64,000 nucleotides of DNA from Deltaproteobacteria bacterium (GTDB taxonomy: Bacteria; Desulfobacterota; Desulfobacteria; Desulfobacterales; Desulfosarcinaceae): positions 1 through 64,000 of the forward strand of contig JAKALP010000007.1 in assembly GCA_021824175.1 (NCBI GenBank), in the 5' to 3' direction. The notes under the pieces were generated by a model that was given only the letters and a program-made list of their open reading frames with translations, did not search any database and was not told the origin of the DNA. The number at the start of each line of letters is the position of its first letter. Within the stretch, counting starts at the first letter, position 1. The position numbers and the translations under genes were made by a program. Below, in pieces: positions 17,588-24,366 of the stretch.

Positions 17588-18604
17588 CTATCCATTCTCC
17601 TGAGTATACGCCGCCAACCTCTCCAACTTCTCCCTAGCCTTACCGCTGTCAATGGCACCAGCTGCCATGGCGATACCGGCTTTTAAATCAGCGGCCTTGC
17701 CGGCCGCCACCAGGGCCGCGCCGCTGTTGATCAGCACCACATCGCGCTTGGCCCCTTTTTCTCCGGAAAGAACTGCCTGGGTAATTGCGGCATTGGCCTT
17801 GGGATCACCGCCGGTCATCTCCTTGGGTTCGGCCAACCGGCCAAAGAACTGCTCGGGGTTGATATCGTAAGTGCGGATGGCACCCTCTCTAAGTTCACTG
17901 ACTCGTGTAGGCGCGCAGACGCTGATTTCGTCCAGGCCGTCGTGGCCGTGTACTACCATGGCTGATTTGGCACCCAGCAGCTTCAGCGCCTGGGCGAACA
18001 TTTCGGTGAGCTGGGGCGCGAAAACCCCCAAGAGCTGGCAGTTGGCCGAGGCCGGGTTGGTCAACGGCCCTAGCATGTTAAATATAGAACGCACTCCTAG
18101 CTCCTGGCGCGGCTTGGCGGCATATTTCATGGCGCTGTGAAATAGTGGAGCAAAGAGAAACCCGATGCCCACGGCCGCCACCGCCTCCTCCACAATTTCG
18201 GGCGGGGTGGTGAGTTTGACGCCCAATGCTTCCAGTACATCGGCGCTGCCGCACTTGCTGGAGACTGAGCGGTTGCCGTGTTTGGCCACGGTGACGCCGC
18301 AGCCGGCCACCACAAAGGCTGTAGTAGTAGAAATATTAAAAGTTTGGGCGCCGTCGCCGCCCGTGCCGCAAGTATCCACCACGGGCGAACCGGCCGCCTG
18401 GATGCGGCGGGCATTGCGGCGCATGGCCTGGGCCGCGCCGGCGAGCTCTTCGAAGGTTTCACCCTTAGTGGCCAGGGCCGCCATCATGGCGCCGATCTGG
18501 GCATCGGTGGCCTGGCCGGTGAGCACCGTGTTCATCATGTCGGTCATCTGTTCGGCGCTCAGATTCTTGCGTTGAATGATTTGCTTCAGGTAGTCTTTGA
18601 ACAT
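17588..18604 (-). CDS. trpD: Anthranilate phosphoribosyltransferase
   Basis: 338 residues, standard TrpD. The signature DTCGTGGDGAQTFNIST binds phosphoribosyl pyrophosphate and anthranilate; KHGNRSVSSKCGSADVLEALG and MLGPLTNPA are also characteristic. It joins anthranilate to PRPP. AAAGGA lies before the ATG. Not fused to trpG, unlike in enterobacteria. Both flanking spacers contain stutter repeats. Confidence 0.97.
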   Translation of the reverse strand: MFKDYLKQIIQRKNLSAEQMTDMMNTVLTGQATDAQIGAMMAALATKGETFEELAGAAQAMRRNARRIQAAGSPVVDTCGTGGDGAQTFNISTTTAFVVAGCGVTVAKHGNRSVSSKCGSADVLEALGVKLTTPPEIVEEAVAAVGIGFLFAPLFHSAMKYAAKPRQELGVRSIFNMLGPLTNPASANCQLLGVFAPQLTEMFAQALKLLGAKSAMVVHGHDGLDEISVCAPTRVSELREGAIRTYDINPEQFFGRLAEPKEMTGGDPKANAAITQAVLSGEKGAKRDVVLINSGAALVAAGKAADLKAGIAMAAGAIDSGKAREKLERLAAYTQENG

Positions 18605-18637
18605 GGTAAGTCCTTTCGAAGTAAAGAAAGCAAAGAT

Positions 18638-18765
18638 AGTTTAAAGTGTTAAGTGTAAAGTTTTAAGTTAAGGTATCCTGCCTTTTTTGAAAAAAGGGCC
18701 TCAGCATCACTCAATAAAATCGACCCGATCCTTAACTTTAAACTTTCTACTTTAAACTTAAAACT
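18638..18765. repeat. Period-7 stutter hairpin in the trpG-trpD spacer
   Basis: Arm 1 (18638-18673): AGTTTAA, AGTGTTA, AGTGTAA, AGTTTTA, AGTTAAG, G. Arm 2 (18730-18765): C, CTTAACT, TTAAACT, TTCTACT, TTAAACT, TAAAACT. Five heptamers each, in exact register, and arm 2 is the reverse complement of arm 1 with a few mismatches, so the RNA can form a long AU-rich hairpin with a 56-base loop. This is the clearest example of the class. Confidence 0.85.
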
Positions 18766-18783
18766 GATTCCATAATAGCAGGA

Positions 18784-19359
18784 TCACTCTTGCCCGATCA
18801 TTTTTACAAAATTCCGCAGCAATCTCTTCCCAATCGTCGTCATGATCGACTCCGGGTGGAACTGAATTCCCTCGGTGGGATGGCTGGTGTGGCGGATGCC
18901 CATGATTTCTTTATCTTCGGCTTCGGCGGTGATCTTCAGGCAAGCCGGGATACTGTCTCGTTCCACTGCCAGGGAGTGATAACGCATGGCCTGAAACGGC
19001 TTAGTCACTCCGGCAAACACCCCTTCTCCGTCGCAGGTGACGGTGGAAACTTTGCCGTGCATCAAACGCTGGGCACCGATGATCTTGCCGCCAAACGCTT
19101 CGGCAATGGATTGGTGTCCCAGGCAGACCCCCAGCACCGGGATGCGGCCTGAAAAGTATTGGATGGCCTCCAGGGAGACACCGGCATCCTTGGGACCGCC
19201 CGGTCCGGGCGAGATCACCAGGGCGGTCGGCCCCAGGGCCTCAAGTTGGGCCACATTCATTACATCGTTGCGCACCACCTTGACCGGCGTGCCGATTTCT
19301 TCCAAATATTGAACCAAGTTATACGTAAACGAATCGTAATTGTCGATCATCAGGATCAT
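18784..19359 (-). CDS. trpG: Anthranilate synthase component II (glutamine amidotransferase)
   Basis: 191 residues, class I amidotransferase. MILMIDNYDSFTYNLVQYL at the start, GVCLGHQSIAEAFGG (nucleophile Cys), and HPTEGIQFHPES (His-x-Glu). It supplies ammonia from glutamine to TrpE. The start overlaps the trpE stop by four bases (ATGA), so the two subunits are made in step. In some bacteria the same protein also serves folate synthesis (PabA); the operon favours TrpG. Confidence 0.96.
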   Translation of the reverse strand: MILMIDNYDSFTYNLVQYLEEIGTPVKVVRNDVMNVAQLEALGPTALVISPGPGGPKDAGVSLEAIQYFSGRIPVLGVCLGHQSIAEAFGGKIIGAQRLMHGKVSTVTCDGEGVFAGVTKPFQAMRYHSLAVERDSIPACLKITAEAEDKEIMGIRHTSHPTEGIQFHPESIMTTIGKRLLRNFVKMIGQE

Positions 19360-20858
19360 TGTCGGCTCTCCTTGTCAAGGCTGATTTGGGTCAGGGCCAG
19401 GGCCTTTTGCACGGACATGGCTTTGTTGACCGTCTCCTGGCGCTCGCGCTCTGGATCAGAATCGGCCACGATGCCGGCGCCGGCGCGCACGGTCATCTGC
19501 CCGTTCTGCACGCAGGCCGTGCGAATGGTGATGGCCATGTCCATGTTGCCGGAAAAGGAAATGTAGCCCACGGCGCCACCATAGGTGCCCCGCGGCCCCT
19601 TTTCCATTTCGGCGATGATCTCCATAGCGCGCACCTTGGGCGCACCGCTCAATGTGCCGGCTGGAAACGAGGCTCGCAGCAGATCCCACACATCGCACTC
19701 CGGCTTCATCTCGCTGATGATGTTGGAGACCAGGTGCATCACATGGGAGTAACGCTCCACCACCATCAGGTCCGTGACCTGCACTGTTCCGGTGCGCGCC
19801 ACGCGGCCCAGGTCGTTGCGGCCCAGATCCACCAGCATCAGGTGCTCGGCGCGCTCCTTTTCATCCTGCAGCAATTCATCGGCCAGGGCCCGGTCCTCCT
19901 GCTCGGTTTTACCGCGCGGCCGGGTTCCGGCAATGGGCCGCAAGGTGGCCACGCGGTTTTCCAGGCGTACCATGGTTTCGGGCGACGAGCCGGCCAGGGC
20001 CATCTCCCCCAGATGCATGAAGAACAGATAAGGTGAAGGATTGATGTAGCGCTGGGCCCGGTAGAGCGCCAGCACATCATAGGGTGCCGGGCAGACAAAC
20101 GGCTGGGAGATGACCGACTGGATGATGTCGCCCTTGCGGATATACTCTTTGACGATTTTCACCTGACCGCGAAAATCGTCCTCGGCCAGTACGGGCTGCA
20201 AGGCGAGCTGGAAAGCGGACATGCCCAAAGGTTCGATGGTCAGAGGCGCGCTGATGGTCCGCAGCAACTGATTGAGCCGGTTGGCGGCGGCGGCATAAAC
20301 ATGCCCGGCAGCCTCGGGTTTATCCACAAACCCCACGGCCAGGCACACCAGGGTGTTGCGGATGTTGTCGAAGATCAACAGCTCCTCGGGCACCATGAAG
20401 TGGGCCATGGGCTGGTCGGGCGGCAGCATGTTGGGAATTCGGCTTTCAAAAAAGGAGACCATCTCATAGGTCAGGTAACCCACCAAACCGCCCCAGAAGC
20501 GCGGTAACTCAGGCAGGTTGGCGGCCGTATAGCGGGCCATGATGGCCTTGAGCACGCTCAAGGGATCGTTGTTGTGTTCGATGCTTTCATTGCCATTGCG
20601 GGTGCGGATCTGCACTGTATCGCGAAATACCAACACCTCAGCGTGGGCCGAGGTGCCGATGAAGCTGTAGCGGCCCCATTTTTCGCCACCCTCCACGCTT
20701 TCAAATAAAAAGATGGCGCCTCTCTTGCGGTAAAGCTTGGCCAGCAGCGATACCGGCGTCTCCATGTCGGCCAGGATCTCCACCGCCACTGGGATCACGT
20801 TGTGAGTGCGCGCCAGCTCCTGGAATTGGGACTGACTGGGGAATTTGCGCAACAGCAT
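19356..20858 (-). CDS. trpE: Anthranilate synthase component I
   Basis: 500 residues. Chorismate-binding core signatures: IQSVISQPFVCPA, AGSSPETMVRLE, PIAGTRPRGKTEQED, LVDLGRNDLGRV and PAGTLSGAPKVRAMEII. The N-terminal LFESVEGGEKWGRYSF corresponds to the region that binds tryptophan for feedback inhibition. It makes anthranilate from chorismate. GGAG lies about six bases before the ATG. It is preceded by a leader peptide and attenuator, so expression is set by tRNA-Trp charging. Confidence 0.97.
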   Translation of the reverse strand: MLLRKFPSQSQFQELARTHNVIPVAVEILADMETPVSLLAKLYRKRGAIFLFESVEGGEKWGRYSFIGTSAHAEVLVFRDTVQIRTRNGNESIEHNNDPLSVLKAIMARYTAANLPELPRFWGGLVGYLTYEMVSFFESRIPNMLPPDQPMAHFMVPEELLIFDNIRNTLVCLAVGFVDKPEAAGHVYAAAANRLNQLLRTISAPLTIEPLGMSAFQLALQPVLAEDDFRGQVKIVKEYIRKGDIIQSVISQPFVCPAPYDVLALYRAQRYINPSPYLFFMHLGEMALAGSSPETMVRLENRVATLRPIAGTRPRGKTEQEDRALADELLQDEKERAEHLMLVDLGRNDLGRVARTGTVQVTDLMVVERYSHVMHLVSNIISEMKPECDVWDLLRASFPAGTLSGAPKVRAMEIIAEMEKGPRGTYGGAVGYISFSGNMDMAITIRTACVQNGQMTVRAGAGIVADSDPERERQETVNKAMSVQKALALTQISLDKESRQ

Positions 20859-20909
20859 AGTAACTCCTTTCTTTTACCGGAGCGGCAATGGCTCACTCCG
20901 AAAGTCAAA

Positions 20910-20943
20910 GGGCCGCGATGCCCTGTTACGGCTCACGGCCCTC
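20910..20943 (-). promoter_or_regulatory. Additional stem between trp attenuator and trpE
   Basis: On the minus strand AGGGCCG and CGGCCCT pair around a 20-base loop. The 5' side contains another CCGTGAGC (20938-20931), an exact partner of the GCTCACGG present in both the leader and the terminator 3' arm. It may be a later alternative pairing partner or protect the trpE ribosome site; inference. Confidence 0.45.
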
Positions 20944-20948
20944 TGAAC

Positions 20949-20983
20949 AAAAAAAGGACCGTGAGCTCTGCGGCCCACGGTCC
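20949..20983 (-). terminator. trp operon attenuator terminator
   Basis: On the minus strand AGGACCGTG and CACGGTCCT form nine exact pairs, followed by seven Ts. The 5' arm segment CCGTGGGC can instead pair with GCTCACGG inside the leader peptide coding region (21030-21023), giving an antiterminator. The terminator 3' arm carries the same GCTCACGG, so leader and terminator compete for one partner, the standard attenuation layout. Confidence 0.9.
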
Positions 20984-21003
20984 TGAAATTGCCATTTATT
21001 CGA

Positions 21004-21075
21004 TCAGCCGGTTGGCAAGGCCCCGTGAGCACACACACGCCACAGCCACCACCACCAACCCTTGATTGTTTCCAT
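21004..21075 (-). CDS. trpL: trp leader peptide
   Basis: 23 residues: METIKGWWWWLWRVCAHG and then ALPTG. Five of six residues from 7 to 12 are Trp (four in a row), the hallmark of an attenuation leader. Another in-frame ATG seven codons upstream (21096) would give a 30-residue peptide; neither has a strong ribosome site. The codons after the Trp run encode the RNA segment GCTCACGG that pairs with the terminator arm, so ribosome stalling on Trp codons would favour readthrough into trpE. Confidence 0.9.
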   Translation of the reverse strand: METIKGWWWWLWRVCAHGALPTG

Positions 21076-21120
21076 AATGTGCTTCACGGAGGTCATCCTG
21101 TTTATGTATTCTCTTCGGCT

Positions 21121-21149
21121 TTCATAGAAAAGCGGCTGACCGGTGTCAA
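21121..21149 (-). promoter_or_regulatory. Sigma-70-type trp promoter
   Basis: On the minus strand TTGACA (21149-21144), a 17-base spacer, then TATGAA (21126-21121). It would start transcription near 21114, about 20 bases before the first possible trpL start codon. No trp operator was recognised. Confidence 0.8.
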
Positions 21150-21159
21150 GCGTTTTTTA

Positions 21160-21187
21160 TTGACTTTCAACGGCCAAAACATAAAGT
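21160..21187 (+). promoter_or_regulatory. Possible proC promoter
   Basis: TTGACT at 21160-21165 and TAAAGT at 21182-21187, 16-base spacer, divergent from and adjacent to the trp promoter. The -10 box is a weak match. Confidence 0.4.
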
Positions 21188-21250
21188 AACCCCAGTATTT
21201 AACGGGAGATTCACTCCGCGGAGCGATCCAAAAAATGAGGAGAGACCAGT

Positions 21251-22078
21251 ATGCTCCAGAATAAAACCATTGGCTTCATTGGCGCGGGCAACATGGCCGA
21301 AGCACTGTTGGGCGGCCTTTTAAATACAGGAGTATCGGACCCGGCCCATGTGATTTGCTCGGATGTCCGGGAAGAACGACGCCAGGAATTAGCCCAACGC
21401 TATAAAGTCCAAACCACGGGCGATAATCTGGAGGTGGTGCGGAAAGCCGATATCGTGATCCTGGCCGTCAAGCCCCAAAACATGGAGACCGTCCTCCAGG
21501 AGACGGCCGGTTTGCTGGACCCGAGCAAGCTGGTAATTTCCATTGCCGCCGGTGTACCCCTGGCTTCCATTGCGGCTTTCTCTAAAAAACCCCTGCGCCT
21601 GGTGCGGGCCATGCCCAATGTGTGCGCCATGGTCAAATCCGCGGCTACGGCCGTGGCTGCCGGTCCCCATGCCCGAACTGAAGATCTCCAAATCGCGGAA
21701 GCCATCTTCAATGCCGTGGGGCGCTGTATCGCGGTGCCGGCCGAACATCTGCTGGATGCGGTCACTGGCCTGAGCGGCAGCGGACCGGCCTATGTGTTTG
21801 TGATGCTCGAAGCCTTGGCTGACGGAGGCGTTAAAATGGGCTTGGGACGCAAAGAGGCCCAACTGCTGGCGGCCCAGACCTTGCTGGGAGCAGCCCAGAT
21901 GCAATTGGAGACCGGCACTTCGCCCGGCCAGCTCAAAGAGATGGTGACATCACCGGGTGGTACGACCATTGCCGGTCTACACGTGATGGAAGAAGCGGGC
22001 CTGCGCGGTACGCTGATCAGCACCGTGCAAGCAGCCACCCAACGGGCCAAAGAGCTGGGCGCGGCCGTAAAAAAATAG
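21251..22078 (+). CDS. proC: Pyrroline-5-carboxylate reductase
   Basis: 275 residues. The N-terminal Rossmann motif is GFIGAGNMAEALLGG; the C-terminal ProC signature is LSGSGPAYVFVMLEALADGG, then TSPGGTTIAGLHVMEEAG. It reduces pyrroline-5-carboxylate to proline with NAD(P)H. An AATGAGGAGAG ribosome site precedes the ATG. Divergent from the trp operon and followed on the same strand by a membrane redox cassette, with no functional link expected. Confidence 0.96.
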   Translation: MLQNKTIGFIGAGNMAEALLGGLLNTGVSDPAHVICSDVREERRQELAQRYKVQTTGDNLEVVRKADIVILAVKPQNMETVLQETAGLLDPSKLVISIAAGVPLASIAAFSKKPLRLVRAMPNVCAMVKSAATAVAAGPHARTEDLQIAEAIFNAVGRCIAVPAEHLLDAVTGLSGSGPAYVFVMLEALADGGVKMGLGRKEAQLLAAQTLLGAAQMQLETGTSPGQLKEMVTSPGGTTIAGLHVMEEAGLRGTLISTVQAATQRAKELGAAVKK

Positions 22079-22097
22079 GAAACAAAAATAGGAAACA

Positions 22098-22574
22098 ATG
22101 ATCGTGTGGAGAATGAAATTCTTTGACCTTAAAATCCTCACAATCTGGCTGGAACGTACCGCCCGCGTAATCCTGGGAGCGGTTTTTATTTATGCCAGTT
22201 GGAGCAAAATCCTCCATCCGGCGGGATTTGCCGAGAGCATCGCCAATTATCAGATTCTTCCTCCCATGTGGGTCAACCCCACGGCCTTGCTGTTGCCATG
22301 GCTTGAACTGATGTGCGGTGTGGGGGTGCTCAGCGGAGTCTTAACCCGCGGGAGTGCCTTGATCGCCGCTATTTTGCTGCTCGTTTTTGGCGCGGTTTTG
22401 GGCTACAGCGCTTACCGCGGCCTGGATATCCATTGCGGCTGTTTCTCCGTAGGTGGTGAAGCAGCATCCAATTTGTATCTGGATCTGTTGCGGGATATAG
22501 TACTTCTGATCACAGCGATTTTGATTATGATTTTTTATGGCCGTCCGCGGAGAAGTAAAGCTGAAAGCACCTAA
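22098..22574 (+). CDS. MauE/DoxX-family membrane protein
   Basis: 158 residues with four predicted membrane segments: a first near residues 18-35, then around ALLLPWLELMCGVGVLSGVL, AAILLLVFGAVLGYSA and a last near LLRDIVLLITAILIMIFYG. The loop GLDIHCGCFSVGG carries a Cys-x-Cys typical of MauE/DoxX-like proteins. In methylamine-oxidising bacteria MauE works with the thioredoxin-like MauD in disulfide formation. Here the next two genes are ccdA-like and a secreted thioredoxin-fold protein, so a thiol-redox relay across the membrane is likely. Confidence 0.8.
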   Translation: MIVWRMKFFDLKILTIWLERTARVILGAVFIYASWSKILHPAGFAESIANYQILPPMWVNPTALLLPWLELMCGVGVLSGVLTRGSALIAAILLLVFGAVLGYSAYRGLDIHCGCFSVGGEAASNLYLDLLRDIVLLITAILIMIFYGRPRRSKAEST

Positions 22575-22643
22575 AACCAGAGCAAGCCGGCAGTCCGTTA
22601 CGCCACTTTGTTAACTTCCAATTAACCCACAAGAGTCTACCCT

Positions 22644-23348
22644 ATGTTTGAACCAGTAGAAATCACCGCGGCCTTCGTTGCTGGACTGCTTTCCTTTTTT
22701 TCACCCTGCATTCTACCGCTGGTGCCATCTTATTTCTCCTTTATCGCCGGGGTCTCCATGGATGAACTGAGCCAAACCGCTACGGGAGCCATCCGCCGCA
22801 AAATCATCCTCAGCACTTTGGCCTTTGTCCTTGGGTTTTCATTGATCTTCATCCTCTTGGGAGCCACGGCCGCTATCTTTTCCGGTTTCTTTATGGGCGC
22901 CAAGAGCTATATCCGCATTATCGGCGGGGCGCTGGTGCTGATTCTGGGGCTGCACCTGCTGGGGGTGTTCCGGATCCAGGCACTGGATGTGGAAAAACGG
23001 ATCCATCTGAATCACAAGCCAGTCCACTTTTTGGGGGCCTTCGTCATTGGCATGGCCTTTGGCGCTGGCTGGAGCCCCTGCATTGGCCCACTGCTGGGGT
23101 CCATCTTGATTTTGGCCGGCAATCAAGATACGGTCGGCCAAGGGATTGGGTTGTTGGCCGTGTATTCCGCCGGCGTAGCGTTGCCATTTATGGTTTTATC
23201 CATGACCGTTCACCTTTTGTTTGGATTTGTGCGCCGGGCCAACAAAATGCTGCGTTTTATCAACATCGGTGCCGGTCTTCTATTGATAGCCACAGGTCTG
23301 TTGCTCATTACCGATAAGTTCAAAATGATCGCCGGTATTGCCTTCTAA
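22644..23348 (+). CDS. ccdA: CcdA/DsbD-like transmembrane thiol-disulfide transporter
   Basis: 234 residues, six membrane segments. The first active-site Cys is in FFSPCILPLVPSYFSF and the second in GAGWSPCIGPLLGSIL, the paired P-C-x-x-P pattern of CcdA. Such proteins carry electrons from cytoplasmic thioredoxin to periplasmic thiols, used in cytochrome c maturation. It lies between the MauE-like gene and a secreted thioredoxin-fold gene that could be its periplasmic partner. Which substrate is reduced cannot be told from this window. Confidence 0.92.
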   Translation: MFEPVEITAAFVAGLLSFFSPCILPLVPSYFSFIAGVSMDELSQTATGAIRRKIILSTLAFVLGFSLIFILLGATAAIFSGFFMGAKSYIRIIGGALVLILGLHLLGVFRIQALDVEKRIHLNHKPVHFLGAFVIGMAFGAGWSPCIGPLLGSILILAGNQDTVGQGIGLLAVYSAGVALPFMVLSMTVHLLFGFVRRANKMLRFINIGAGLLLIATGLLLITDKFKMIAGIAF

Positions 23349-23358
23349 AGGACGACCC

Positions 23359-23829
23359 ATGAAAAAACTGATATTCTTCATTATCTTTACCTCTCTAATG
23401 CTCAATTTCTTCCCGATAAACGCCATATTCGCCGACTCCAGCAAGGGAAGTGTGAACTGGCTGACCTTTGACGAGGCCCAAAAAAAGGGTCAGGGTCAAT
23501 CCCAAAAATTTTTGCTTTACTTCTACACCGATTGGTGTGGGTACTGCCGTAAGCTGGACCATGAAACATTTACCGATAAAACCGTGGCCGACTACATCAA
23601 TTCCAATTTTATCCCGGTGCGCATCAATTCCGAAAAGATGCCCCAGGTCGCCGGCCGCTATGGCGTGGGAGGGGTGCCCGACCTGCGCTTTCTGACTGCC
23701 AAAGGTGAAGATATTGCCCGCTGGCCGGGCTACATCGAGCCCGACCGCTTTCTACCCTTGCTTAAATATATTCAAAGCGACAGCTATCAGAAGATGAGCT
23801 ACGGGGAGTTTTTAAAGAAACAACCATGA
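23359..23829 (+). CDS. Secreted thioredoxin-fold protein
   Basis: 156 residues from the ATG at 23359 with AAAGGA before it, ten bases after ccdA. A signal peptide (MKKLIFFIIFTSLMLNFF, cleavage near IFADS) is followed by a thioredoxin fold with active site YTDWCGYCRKLDHETF (C-G-Y-C) and the cis-Pro in GVPDLRF. Probably accepts electrons from the CcdA-like protein in the periplasm. Similar to the DsbDgamma / thioredoxin_7 group. Confidence 0.88.
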   Translation: MKKLIFFIIFTSLMLNFFPINAIFADSSKGSVNWLTFDEAQKKGQGQSQKFLLYFYTDWCGYCRKLDHETFTDKTVADYINSNFIPVRINSEKMPQVAGRYGVGGVPDLRFLTAKGEDIARWPGYIEPDRFLPLLKYIQSDSYQKMSYGEFLKKQP

Positions 23830-23968
23830 TGTGTTCAGCAACCCCTTGATGCTCAATCTTCGTTTTACCGTAACTTTTCTATCATAGAACACCGTTCCCC
23901 AAAGGTAACTGCTTAAAATTGTAAAAAATATGATCAGCCCGAATTTTATCTGGGCCTACAAAATACCC

Positions 23969-23997
23969 TTGACACAGGATGGGTGAATTGCTAATTA
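23969..23997 (+). promoter_or_regulatory. Promoter of the tRNA cluster
   Basis: TTGACA at 23969-23974, a 17-base spacer and TAATTA at 23992-23997, about 50 bases before tRNA-Val. The 140 bases before this contain no recognised gene. Confidence 0.65.
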
Positions 23998-24045
23998 CAG
24001 CGTTCTGTTTGGGCTTTGGCCCTCTGTTGGTATTTGATGTTTCGG

Positions 24046-24121
24046 GGGCGGGTAGCTCAGTTGGGAGAGCATCGGCCTTACAAGCCGAGGGTCACAGGTT
24101 CAAGCCCTGTTCCGCCTACCA
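24046..24121 (+). tRNA. tRNA-Val (anticodon TAC), CCA encoded
   Basis: Full cloverleaf: acceptor GGGCGGG with TCCGCCT (two G-U pairs), D arm GCTCAGTTGGGAGAGC, anticodon stem TCGGC/GCCGA with loop CTTACAA (anticodon TAC, reads GUA), T arm ACAGG-TTCAAGC-CCTGT and ACCA end. 76 bases including CCA. First of three tRNA-like units. Confidence 0.95.
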
Positions 24122-24151
24122 CTTTTTGGTAAGCTCTTTATACAGGTTTTC

Positions 24152-24225
24152 GGGGGTGTAGTTCAGTTCGGTTAGAACGTCCCGCATGACATGCGGGAAG
24201 GTCGCGAGTTGAACCTCCCTTTTAG
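24152..24225 (+). pseudogene. Degenerate tRNA-like unit (Asp/Val-like chimera)
   Basis: The first 28 bases (GGGGGTGTAGTTCAG, then TTCGGTTAGAACG) are identical to the start of tRNA-Asp 99 bases downstream. The anticodon arm differs: stem CCCGC/GCGGG with loop ATGACAT, anticodon GAC (Val). After AGGTCGCGAG the T loop is damaged (TTGAACC instead of TTCGAGT), no matching T stem or acceptor 3' strand exists, and no CCA. It cannot form a normal tRNA. The flanks (a CTCTTT tract, then AG(G)TTTTC) are duplicated too, so it arose by tandem duplication and drift, or by recombination with a tRNA-Val(GAC). Confidence 0.7.
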
Positions 24226-24250
24226 CTCTAAGGCTCTTTTAACAGTTTTC

Positions 24251-24328
24251 GGGGGTGTAGTTCAGTTCGGTTAGAACGCCGGCCTGTCACGCCGGAGGTC
24301 GCGAGTTCGAGTCTCGTCGCTCCCGCCA
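24251..24328 (+). tRNA. tRNA-Asp (anticodon GTC), CCA encoded
   Basis: Acceptor GGGGGTG with CGCTCCC, D arm GTTCAGTTCGGTTAGAAC, anticodon stem CCGGC/GCCGG with loop CTGTCAC (anticodon GTC), T arm GCGAG-TTCGAGT-CTCGT, discriminator G and CCA. 78 bases. Followed ten bases later by a strong terminator that ends the tRNA transcript. Confidence 0.95.
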
Positions 24329-24337
24329 TAATATACT

Positions 24338-24366
24338 AAGCCCGCCTGACCAGGCGGGCTTTTTTT
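24338..24366 (+). terminator. Intrinsic terminator after tRNA-Asp
   Basis: AAGCCCGCCTG, loop AC, CAGGCGGGCTT: eleven exact pairs, then a run of seven or eight Ts. It overlaps the 3' end of the convergent diguanylate cyclase gene and may serve both strands, since A-rich sequence precedes it. Confidence 0.92.

Noticed and set aside
16571-18765. CRISPR array in the trp spacers
   Set aside because: Units are 7-8 bases, degenerate and contiguous, with inverted arms; no 23-47 base identical repeats, no unique spacers, no cas genes.
24152-24225. Functional tRNA-Val(GAC) or selenocysteine tRNA
   Set aside because: No T stem, no acceptor 3' strand and no CCA; the extra features of tRNA-Sec (long variable arm, 8-bp acceptor) are absent.
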